Shown piece by piece: positions 27,701-39,700 of a stretch of 64,000 nucleotides of DNA. The position numbers and the translations under genes were made by a program. Each line of letters begins with the position of its first letter. Position 1 is the first letter of the stretch. The stretch is taken from assembly GCA_900708905.1 (NCBI GenBank), contig CAADRB010000040.1, forward strand, positions 1-64,000, read 5' to 3'. The notes beneath the pieces are model-generated. The model was not told the DNA's origin. It did no database searches and saw only the letters and a program-made list of their open reading frames with translations. Origin of the DNA: Hymenolepis diminuta (taxonomy: Eukaryota; Platyhelminthes; Cestoda; Cyclophyllidea; Hymenolepididae).

Positions 27701-30700
27701 TGGACTTTCTGCTGCGTGATCCTTATCAGCTACTCTACGAGCTTCATCAACATTTTCTGAGAATTCCGCTTTAGGTTCTCCTTCAACATTTTCATAACCG
27801 CTAGCAGGTGGTGCAATGCCATTTTTGTCATTAAGTCCATCATTATTGGAACCAACAGCCCTATTACTCGGTGCTTTCTTGCTTAATCCTAGAAGATTAG
27901 AATCAGTGATATTCAAAGAATCCATTTGATCTAAAGTAGACTCCATATCTCTTGGCTGTGTCAACGATTTGTTCGCGAATTCATCTCTACAAGGTTCACT
28001 AACTTTGCCTTTAAGAATATCACCAATATTTGCTACTCCGTCTATGATTTTATTGCTGTCCTTCTCATTCACTGTAGATGGAATATTATCCAAACCACTC
28101 AATGAGCCTTTTTCTTTGAGAACGCTGAAAGGTAAGTTGCTTTCATCGAGAGGATCGAATTTTGAAAGTATGTGTAATTTATCATATTCATCATATATGT
28201 CTTGTGGTACAACTACTTCACTCTCGACTTGGTGTTGTGAAGATTTACCGGCAAGTCTTTTCAATTTCTTAGCTGCCTCACTTAAAGATCTTGGAGTCTC
28301 ACCAAAAACTACTTCGAATCTTGCCTCATCAATTGCGCAATTCTCCTTTGTTGAAATGCTAGCAAAATCGACAGGTTCAGAAGCTGTCTCAAATTTGAAT
28401 CCGAGTTCTTCGGTATAAGGCAGACCAGATACACCTCTGAGCATGTCTCTAGGCTCTCCAAAAACTGTGAATTTATCATCTTCCTGCTCTCCTAAGACCG
28501 TAAACTCACTCCCAGATCTTTCTGCTCCAACAAATTCTCCCTTAATTTCTCCAACGTCAGTCTTTGTCAGGTCGCCTTTATCTTTCTCTTCACCAGTTTC
28601 AGGTCGTAAAATATCGGAGTTACTCACTAGGTTTTCACTAGTATGTTCAATAATCACTTCATCTAATGGGTCGTTGTACATTTTGTCATAATCAGATTTT
28701 GTGACGTTCAGGAGATCCATCTCATCTACGAATTCACTTTCGTTAATGTCTCTGCAAGGATCCGTTGGCTGTGAGAATTCATTATTTGCATACCCTTCTT
28801 TACAACGTTTACCAGAATCGTGAGATTCAGAGGAGGCAGATGCGAACTTGTTTGCAAACTCTTCTGTACAAGACACACCGGTTAAGTCCCAGAGACCAGG
28901 ACTTAATGATTCCGCAGTCATAATTTCATCATCGGATTTTCTTGGGAATTCGTCTACGATATTAGATCCTTCAATTCCATTTCTATCAGCCTTCCCGTTA
29001 TGGTTGTATTTAACCTTTTCTTTGTTTTCTTCATTCTCTGCGTCTCTCGTAGGTTCAGAGGCGTTTTCACTTGATTGATCTTTACTTAATTCAGGAGAAA
29101 TAGACTCAACGACATGCAGAGTGTCCATTTGATCTCTAAGATCTTTCCGAGACCTCTTTCGATTGTTATCTTTAGAACTCTCTACCTTTCGCATAGATTT
29201 TTCTCCTGCTACCTTTTTTTTGCTAAGTTTATCAGCCATACATGTAGAAATATCGACATTACCTGATTTGGCGGAAGAGCTTACATCGTTATCAACATCT
29301 CCTTCGTCATTAGGTATCACTGATTTCTTTTCGGCCCCAAATGATTTTTCTTCATTATTTTTTCCACCCTGTGACTTTTGAATTTCTTCTGGAGATCCGA
29401 TTTCAGAGACTACGTTCACTTTACCATATCCATCATTAAGCTCTTTTGAATTTGAGGCTTCTTTACTGTAAGTTATCATATGCAGTGTGGTTTCTTTGTT
29501 TACGGGCTGAACTTGAAAAGACCTGTTGGGAGGTTTTATCAAATTTTCTTCAGCACCAGCTTTGGATGAAAGCCCAGATCTATTTTTCATGCTTAATCCA
29601 TCTGTGACTGGAAGATATTTGCCCTCATGCTCTTCAGAATCAGAGTGGTCGAGAGTGTCGTTTATGATGCCTGAATAAGTAGTAAATACATTAGAATCAT
29701 CAAGATTTCTAGGTTTTCTATCCGTTTCTTCGATTTCGCCACTGCGAAGAAAATCTTTTGATGCACTGACAACCTCAGATTCATGCACTAGATTTCGTGC
29801 GTGCATATTAGCCACGTCAGGAGCGGCTGATCCCAATACTGTCGTGCTTGATACAATATCTGCACATGTTTGGTCAGATAGACCCTCCCCAATTTCGACG
29901 GCAGATTCAAATGGCCTCACATTTTCTTCCCTGTTCCGGTATTCTGAGGGACGCTTAAGGGTATCCTCAGTACCTCTAGCATCGTGAGATTCACCACTAG
30001 GGCTTTTCAGCTTATATTCGTCAGTGGCCTTTATTTCATGCGATTTATCAGTCAAGACATTGTAGAAATGGCCTCTCTTTTCAGATGTATCCTCGTCTAG
30101 ATTATGATCGTATTTGCTGTAATGCAACCCTTGTTCCAACTTATCCACGCGTGCAAGATCTCCACTTCTGGAACAACCTGAAAGTTCTCCTGAACCATGG
30201 AACAGATTAGATTCTTCTCCCGGTAAGCCTTGAGATAGATCATTGGCCTCTTCTTTTCTTTTATTGTCTTCGAATCTTGAATCATCTGCAGTGGTTTGAT
30301 CCGCAGTTTGTTCATGGAGAACGAAATTTGTTATTCCACCGCTTACTTCCCCCACTTTATCAGACCCTTCGAAAGAGGATAGTTCGGCAATATATCCAGG
30401 TTGTTGATGAGAAGATTGAGCTTCTGATAACAAGCCATTACCAACCTTATTAGTTATCCTCGAGGTTGAGTTTGCAGATAAACCTTCGTTTTCTACCTGT
30501 TGAGTAGATCTTCTTACCAAATCATCAACAAATTCTATTTCATTATCTTCAGTAGCTGTTTGATCTCTTATTACAGGTGTATCCTCTATCGAAATAAAGC
30601 CATATCTACCGGTTTGCAACTCATGTTCCAGATAAACCACATGCGCAGGATCTTCCCTACTGGAATGACCAGGAAGTATTCCTTGATCATAAATCAGGTC

Positions 30701-33700
30701 AGATTCATCTGCCAAGAGAAATTGAGACAGATTAGCATCCACTCCCTTTCCTTTACCATCACCGAAACCTGGCACTTCCGCAGTAGACTTGGTCGCAGAT
30801 TCTTGAGGGAAAATGCAACCAGACATCTTATACAGATCTTCTTCCTTTTGATTATGCCTTTCGAGTGCTGATAATTCAGCATCTTTAACTGCAGCGTGCT
30901 CATTTTGTTCGGAACTAGGTTTCAGAGCCAAGTCACTCAGCTTATCAGGCTTTTCAGATGTTCTTGGCATTAAAATGATAGAGGAGTCTTCATCACCTGT
31001 TTGCTGAGTGAATCTTCTCGATTTATTGTCAATATCTGATCCGTTTTCCATTTCTGAGAGATTTTCAAGCTCATCTTCTTCGGTGGTTTTCCCCTTTATT
31101 TCCAATGCATCTTCAATTAGATTTTCACCATATTTGCCACTCCTTAAATCTTGTCCCAGTTTAACCCTGTGAGCAAATTCCTCGGTACAAGCATGGCCAG
31201 CAATATCAGGTATTCTTCTTCCAGATACCACATTAGATTCATCTCCTGGTAGACCATGTGGCAGAGTTTTACCGACACCTTCAAATTCTGACACTTTCTT
31301 GGTAAATTCGTTCGAAATATCTTCGAAAGCAATTTGATCTGCCATTCTAGATGGTTCTTTATCCTTTAGATCACCAGGTATAGATTTAGCATGTTCGTCA
31401 CGTTGTTGATCTTTCCCAGGAGAATCAGTTAACACGTTACTGGGTTTGACAAACTCTTCAAGATTTCTGGGCTTTGGAGCAGCAGAGGAAGCTGTATTAT
31501 CTGGAGAAGGAGCAAATACCATCACCGATTCTTCGGCAGTAGCTGGCCTCAGTGTATTTATTCGACTTAAATTCTCTATTGCAGGTCTTTCTGGACTAAT
31601 TTCCGAATCTTCTGCGACGTGTACATTGGATTTTTCTGCTGTTTCATCGTCGTCATGCTCATTATTTTGCAAATCTTGGCCTTTCATTCCAGTAAAAGAA
31701 TCATTATCTGGTTCTCTGATGTCAGCACATTTGGCGATTTCCTCTCCTGTTATTTTACCACTTTCAAGTATAGCAACTGAACTTGGAGACTTCGAACCAA
31801 ATTCGCTTTTACTTGCGAGCTCATTCAGAAAATCAAGATCGTCGATTTCTCCTGTGATATCACTTGTATCACCTTTATTTTTACAGAATCCTTCGTGCTC
31901 ATTTAGGTCATGACCGGATGTTCCGGACTTCAATATTGATGCATCATCTTCAGATCCACCCAAATCGTATTTGACGTCACCCATATCTGCTTTATTTGAT
32001 CTGCTTGTGAGTGCATCAACACAAGATATTCCAGCGATTTCATCAGTAATTGGCTTATTAGAGTCCGATACATTGTGTGACTTGAGCACCGGGAAATCGA
32101 CTTCGTCCAACCTTTCTTCCTCTGCGGGAAAATTCATTGCAACGAACTCGCCGCTTACAAGCTCATCTTGACAAGTTCGACCACCAACTTCATAATTATC
32201 AACATGTTCCTGTCCTCTATAGTCTTCTGTATCTCTCTCTTTACCGATGATGCTTGAATCCGCCACTTGAGTAACTTGTGATCTTAATGCATCAGTACTG
32301 CTTCCAGCACCACTACTACCATCACGATCTGCGCATGAAATTCCAGCTATTTTGTTTGAGGAAGATCCAGCTTCCTTCGATTTCGATGACCATGCAGGTT
32401 CTTTATTAGGGATTGTATCATCAGAGTCTTTCTGGAAAGGCATAACGCCAACGCCGGAGAATTTCACTTCACTGGCTTTCTCAAACTCTTGGGAACAAGT
32501 GTGACCAAGTCGTCCACTCAAATCCTCACCAGAATTGACCGGCTTCTTATCAAAATCGGAGCTTTCACTTTCAAAGTCTTCATGACTAGCTATTCTGTGA
32601 TTTCCCGCATAAGCTCCATCTGGACTAGACTTTATCGAAACTCTCGGGACATCAAAATTTCTATCAAATTCATCGGTACAAGTTGTTCTCACGTCTGCAT
32701 CTTCAAGCGTTTCTCCCCTTGCTTTATCCTCACCTTCCTCAAAATCAGAGTTGTTTACGTACAGCGTTTCTTCACTGCTTGAATATTCCAATTTCGGCAA
32801 ACCTGCTCTATCACTAACAGTTTTACCTCGCCTATCAGCATCACTTGATACAAATAAATCTTCCATACAATCAATAGCAGAAAAGTATTCAGTATCAGAG
32901 GAGGGTTCAATTGATGTTTCTCTACTTGCACTAATATCCTCCCTTGCTGAGAAGTAGGGATCATTATCTATTCGTGGTAGCAATCGGATGGCTGGAAGAC
33001 TTGGCGACTTTGGTACTGACAGCTTTATGAGAGATTTTGAAAGATAGGGGTTAATTTCATTTAAGTCTCTATCGGTTTCGTTTAAGCTTTCAGTTGCTTG
33101 TTGAATAAGAGAGATGGAAATTTCCTGCCTTTTTTTTCCAAAATCACTGTCATCAGATGCACGCTGAATAAGTAAATTTGAAGTTTCGTCATTTCCGTGT
33201 TTATTTTTTTTTGGGTCGCCAACAATTGGTGCTTCATTAGAAACAATCTTAGTAGATAATTCTGGTTCAGAAATTCCTGATTTCTTTGTAGTCCCCTCTA
33301 GTGGTCTAGTATCTGAGGCGATGGGACAGGATTGTCTATCTGTTTCTGGAACGAAAGCTTCAGTATACTCAGGTAGTTCTGCAGTTCTAAAGTCATCAAT
33401 TACAACAGATTTCGACATTTTTGATGAAACTTCTCCATGTTCTTGTTGACTTTTTCCTGAATCATCAACAATAGATGCTTCATCTATAACACTTTCAGCA
33501 AATGTTTCTAATTCACAAATATCCGATTTCCCTTTAGCCTCTTCTAATGATATAGCACCAATAACTGCAGAGTAAGGTTTATTATCAGTATCTGGAACAA
33601 AGGTTTCAGTATCCTTAGGTTGTTCCGAAATTTTCAAATCATCAATTTCACCAGATTTTGCCGTAATCGTTAAAGCTTCTCCATGTTCATGTTTATTTCT

Positions 33701-36700
33701 TCTTAAAACATCAACAAAAGATGTTTCATCTGGGAAAATTTTAGCTGACTTTTCTAATTCAGAAACATCCGATTTCTCTGCATTTCTCTCTAATGATATG
33801 GCAGCAAAATATCTATCTTTCTCAGAAACAAAAGTTTCAGTATAATCAGATTGACATATAACCATAGAATTATACATATCTACCAATTTCGATGCTGCCA
33901 TGTCATCAAGAGCGTTTGAATCATTGTTAGAAGACTCAGACGATTTAGATTCACAATATGAGGTGTTAATAAGAAATATTTCTTGACTTGCGACATCAAG
34001 CTTATCGGAACTTTCACTGCAAGAAACAACCAAGTCAAAGTTCACCCTTTCAAGCTCTGATTTGCAACTTTCTTGTCTCTCAACACCTACCTTATCAAAA
34101 CCTTCGCTAAGTTTAGCAGTCGAGTCATGGCTAGTTCCCTCAGCTTCCGATTTGCAACTTTCTGCTTTGGATTCATCCTCTTCTAATGTCGTTTGATGCG
34201 ATGACTCATCTTCTCCATGCACGAAACTGCTTGATTCCTGATGCTTTGCTGCCGATTCAGGGGTTTTTGGAATGCCCTCAATAAATTCGGGCTGCTCCGC
34301 AATCTTTGAATCCTTCAATCCAGCAGATTCCAATGCCACTATATCATCAGTTGTGATTGCTCCATCGTCAGGAAGTTCTGCCGATCTCGATTCAGTTTGC
34401 GAGTCATCAAGCAGAAACTTTTCTTGTCTCTCAACACCTACCTTATCAAAACCTTCGCTAAGTTTAGCAGTCGAGTCATGGCTAGTTCCCTCAGCTTCCG
34501 ATTTGCAACTTTCTGCTTTGGATTCATCCTCTGCCAGTTTTTGTAGACGCGATGGCTCCATTCTTTCCCGCAATAGATTTCCTGATTTTTGATTCTTTTT
34601 ATTTGAATTAACACTATTCTCTCTTGACAACCCAGATACAAATTTCGATATTGCCAATTTTTCATCTGATTCATCGGCAGTTTCCTGTTTTTGTTCATGC
34701 ATGGACATTTTAGCAATATTCGATTCATGCTTGCTTAATACGCCTTCTGAAGGAAATACTTCGCTAGCAATATCGTCTTGAGATTTTGGCTTCAAAGTTT
34801 CCGAGATTTTAGATTCATTCTTCTCTGTCCCAATTTCTTCATCGGAATGAGAACAAACTTCTAATAACTCGCTTGATAAATCGATTGAAATGTGTTTACC
34901 GGCTACAGATTCTCCCGTAGGTCCCATTTCATAAGATGTCAAACTTAAGGCTTCATTCTTATCTTCAGACCGAATTTCCTCTGAAATATATGAGTCTTTG
35001 GTGGGTTTACGATGTATCGTAGTCTCAGGTTTGTCACTTATCAGGGCTTCTTGATGTGATGGAGATTCATTTAAATGGTCATTTTCCTCAGGATGTGGAA
35101 TGAATTCATTGTTTTTCAAGTCGGATTTCGTTTGTTCAATTAGGACGATATCAGCAAATTCTACTAATTCAGCGCATTTATCAACTTTAAAACATTCTGA
35201 GCGATCTGAGATCTTTGTCGTTCCATTTCCCTTGCTTGAGGTTACATGGTCCTCATTTGATTCGTCAGTCAAGACAGACATTTGGCGTGCCTTTTCTGAT
35301 TCTGCAATGTCAGACTTCTCTTCATTATTTTGCATAGTTGCAGGCAATTCTACCTTAACTCCATCAAGGCTTTCAGTAATAATTGAATCGGGAAGAACTG
35401 GTACAGCATCATTCGTGCTAGACTTTAAAATTACTTGACGTAACGGATCTAATGACTCAGGGTCATAATCATATTGCTTTAAAACATCATGCTTTTCTCC
35501 GATTATTCCATTGTCAGGAATTCCGGAATCTACTCTTACCCTCTCCGACGAACCAAGCTCCTCACCTATGGTGGCAAATTTGGGTGGATGAAGTGATTTT
35601 TCGACGCTGTCGTTGTCGGCACATACTCTTGGAAAAGTCTGTTCGGATGATCGGAATTCATCGGGAATATCTACTGACCTTAAGCCTTCGTTAAGTACAT
35701 GTAGACCCTTCTTAATATCAGAGTAGTGTTGGTTCTCTAACAATTTTTCCGGCGGCCCAGTTGATATGGAAGCCCTGTCGTAATCATCTTGAGGAGCTGT
35801 TGGAAAGTCCACACATTTTGATGAATCAGGCTTCAAATCATATTCACTTTTTTCAGAAGTATTAGCATCAGATGCTGGGATTCCTTTTTCGAAACTTTCT
35901 GTATCTAAAGATGGTATAGATGAGGATATTTGAGCTACTGTTGGTTTAACCCTGATATCCAAATCGGTTGGATAAAGGAGTGCAATTTGATCATAATTTT
36001 CAAGACCGTTTGTTGCATATTCGTCCTTGGGTAATGAAACAATGTCTGCTCCAGATTTATTGGCAGTCAAAGCTAGTGAGTCATTATTCAATGATTCCAG
36101 AGACTTATCTTTATCGCTAGGATGGTCATAACAACTTTCAAATCCCCATGGCTCAGATATCAATATCATCTGCGATGATTTAGCATTTGCATTAATGTCT
36201 GCAGTTGGAACAGACTCCAGTGATTCTTGCTTGAGTGATTCATCATGAGAAATTACATTTAGAGAAACGGAGTTACATTCATCTGAAACTGTTTGTAACA
36301 GGTTTTTATCTGAGCTTCGTTTATCCGACACTACATCAGCCTCTGAAATTGACACTTTATAAGATAGAACTGATTTTCTAGCATTTGATTCTGTGATATC
36401 TGGTGAGCGAATTGAAGAATCAGGAAAGTAAGCTGGGTTCATTTCATTCTTGCCTGCACCTTGAGAATCGTCTAAGGAAGTTGTTGACTTAGGTGATCCA
36501 AAGTCTTGATGAACAGCACTCGAGTCACCAGCTACGCCAGAATGGATTGAATCATTCCCATCTTCTTTCTCTTTCTCGGATGATTTTCTTTCTGATATAC
36601 CAAATTTAGCTAGCTCTCTAGAAGAAATGAATCTGCTTTTTCCTTGAATACCTTCTATAGGATATTCATTCATGGGAGATTCAATATCTAATCGTGGGTC

Positions 36701-39700
36701 AATAATACTAACTATCCCATGGTCAAGCTCAGAGGATTCTCCTTTGTGCACCTTGAAAGTTTCATCCATATCGGATTGTAGATCTGTCACTTCATGTGAT
36801 TGAGATTCCAGATATCTCTTGTCTGTTACATCAGATCTTTCTTCTGAGGATTGAGGATTTTTACTTGAAAGCTCATTGTTTAGCATAAGAGATTCATGGT
36901 CTTTATGTGGCTTAGAATAGATACCAATTTCATGGGCATCACTTAACGATTTCGCATTCAACGCTTCTTGAACGTTTTCTAAATCAGTATCTCCAGTATC
37001 TGATTGAGTTTCAAAGTTTCTGACTCTGAAGATGCCTGTTTCGTTGATATCGGAATCTATCGAATTTTCGGATTTCATCTTACAAAACGATATTTCTTCA
37101 ACATTTGGTTTTTTCAAGCTTTTGTCTATTTCTTGAGGATATTCTACTTGGTATGTGATTAAATCGTCCTCTTGGGGTGTGATTTGTTCTTTATTAAGAA
37201 CGGGCTTACCTGGATGTTCAGATGGGTCTAAAGCAGAAATTTCAGCTCCCTCTTTGGATTCTAACCCGTCCTTAGCCTGCATTGTCTCTGAAGGATATGC
37301 AATCATCTGAGACTCGTGACTGACTCTTTCATCTAAGATAATTGAACCAGACATCATCTCATCAGCAGAGATATCAGCAGGAGATCTCGTTTCTTGACCT
37401 TGCTTTAAACAAGATTGAACTTCATTCTTTTCTGCTAGGCATCTAGGAATTTTCGCATCTTCTGTGTCTGATGATTTATAATGACCCAAGAAATCTCGAT
37501 CCCTTTCTGATTTATCAATAGGCCCTCTCGTCAGAGATTGTGAACTTCGCATATCGGATGAGTATTCTTTCCCAGTTTCTTGATAAGCACCTCCTTTTGT
37601 CTGAGAATTACCCTCACTTTCTTCTGAATACCCAGTCATTGAAACCTTCAATTCGTCGGTCGAATAGGGTTTTATTTTGGCATCCGCCAACTGTATAAGA
37701 TTACTATAGTCTCTAGGCTCACCATGGACTTCTGGAGGAGAAAATTCAGAGACCTGTCCCGACTTTGTCTCCAAAATTTCATATTTTGGAGATGAATAAT
37801 CCATTGGTTTACCTTCCCGATCTGATGTTCCAGTGTCATATTCCTCCTGGTAAGATAACTCATTTGAATCTGATCTCTCTCGAGCACCAATTTCTTCAGG
37901 ACTAGCTCCGTACGGAATGTCTTCGCCTTCTTTTGAAGACGATATGTTAGAATGGTAAGGACTCTCCGCCAACTGAGTTATGATTTTATCTACATTTTCA
38001 TCATCATGAATTCCAGTCTTCTCCATCGAGAAAGATTCCAGGAGTTTGGACTCATCGTCTAAGCATGGATTTAAGTAGGCTACAATAGCGTGCACATCGT
38101 CTTTTCTTTTGGATGAGTTCCTTGGTTTGTCAGTTTGATTTTCGATTTCTCTCTTATTTTCATCTCGTTTCAGTTTATCACTTTTCAGAGGTTCTTTTAC
38201 TTTCGGCTTACAAATTTCATCCTCATTCTGCTTTGGTGGCATTGAAGCCCCTGAAAACCCTATAGGGTAGGGCTTCATTTCATCATTTGTGTCAAGAACG
38301 TCTTGACCTGCAAATCGGGGACTAGAGAAAGATATTTGAATAGACGATGGAAGACGATCATCGGCTTCACCAGGAAAATTCAACGCTGAATTACTGTCAT
38401 CAGGTAGCATGGATTTCTTAGGAGTTTCCCTCGATAGAGATTTAAGTCCTTTTAAAGCAATTTTATCAGATTCGATTTCATATCCATGAACAACCTCATC
38501 CACAGGAATAATAGATTTTTCAGATTCGAGGTCTGCATGCAAGTCAGATGGTGAAACATTTAGTTGATCGTCTTCAGATTGAATATTCTCATCAGAAATT
38601 ATCTTAGCTTGTTCAGAAATCGCTTTATCCTGAAGCCTATCAGAAAATGCAATCACGCCATGCTTTCCCGTTAAGAATTCCGGAATTAATTGCGCTTCAT
38701 TCTGTCTAGAATCTAATATACTTTTCTTATCGTCAACACTTCCTGTAAGGATGTGTGATCCAGAATCTTCTATAGGGAAAGTTGATGCTAATTTCGATTC
38801 CTCAATTGATCGTTCGAATACATCATCATCTATAGATTCTGTTGTTTCATCTGCTTGGAACTCCCCTGGAACATAGTTTCTTTGGTTGGATTCCAAGTCA
38901 CTTCTTTGTTCTGAGGAAGAAATCATTTCATAGTCTTCAATATAGGGTTCCTTATCTAGTGTTACTCCAAGCTCTACCATTTCTTCAGTGGTATCATCTG
39001 AGTTAGCACTCTCTTCATGTCCAGGAAATCTGCATTCAGGTTCAATATGTTTAGTTTCAACTGGATTTGTGAGTGATATTATCGATGTTTTCGAATTTGT
39101 AAACAATTGAGGTTTAGCTTCACTAGTTTTGCCGCTTTCACCTCTTGTCTTTGAAAGATTCTTCTCTGCTTCAAACAATTCAGGCGATTGTGGAACCTTT
39201 TCAAGATGAGTGAATTCATAATCAAGATCTCCGAAATCAGTAGTGTCCATGCCATATAGTGAGGCGTCGTCAGATCCTAGAGACTGAATTACATTCAATT
39301 CTTCATCGGTCGGACCGAAAATAGGAGCAGAATCGGCAGCTTCTGCACTACTGATTGGCCAGACCTTCTCGATAGGTGACGTTGCAGAATGTTCACGTGG
39401 AGATACCACTATGTAATCATCAATCTTTGGAGAATGTTTCGGGGTAAGTATGTCCTTGTCCAAATCTGGGCGTGGTATAGCTACTCTTGTTCTTTCAATA
39501 TTAACCGCCTGTATTTCTGGTAGCTGTACAGGGGTGTGTTCTGGTCTTTCATTAAGTGAATAATAAATCTCAGTATCAGTTGCCGAATCATTAGTATCTC
39601 TAAGAACTGTAATATCTGAAAAGCTAGTCGGAATTGAAGACTCAGGTTCAGAACTCATCTGGTTACCTTGTAATGCAAATGACTCTTTAATCAATGAGCC

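Noticed and set aside
27969..28418. Plus-strand ORF of 149 codons inside the giant exon
   Set aside because: Antisense shadow of the giant exon; Ser/Phe-rich as expected from reversed Glu/Lys codons.
31446..31913. Plus-strand ORF of 155 codons inside the giant exon
   Set aside because: Antisense shadow; no independent start context or homology.
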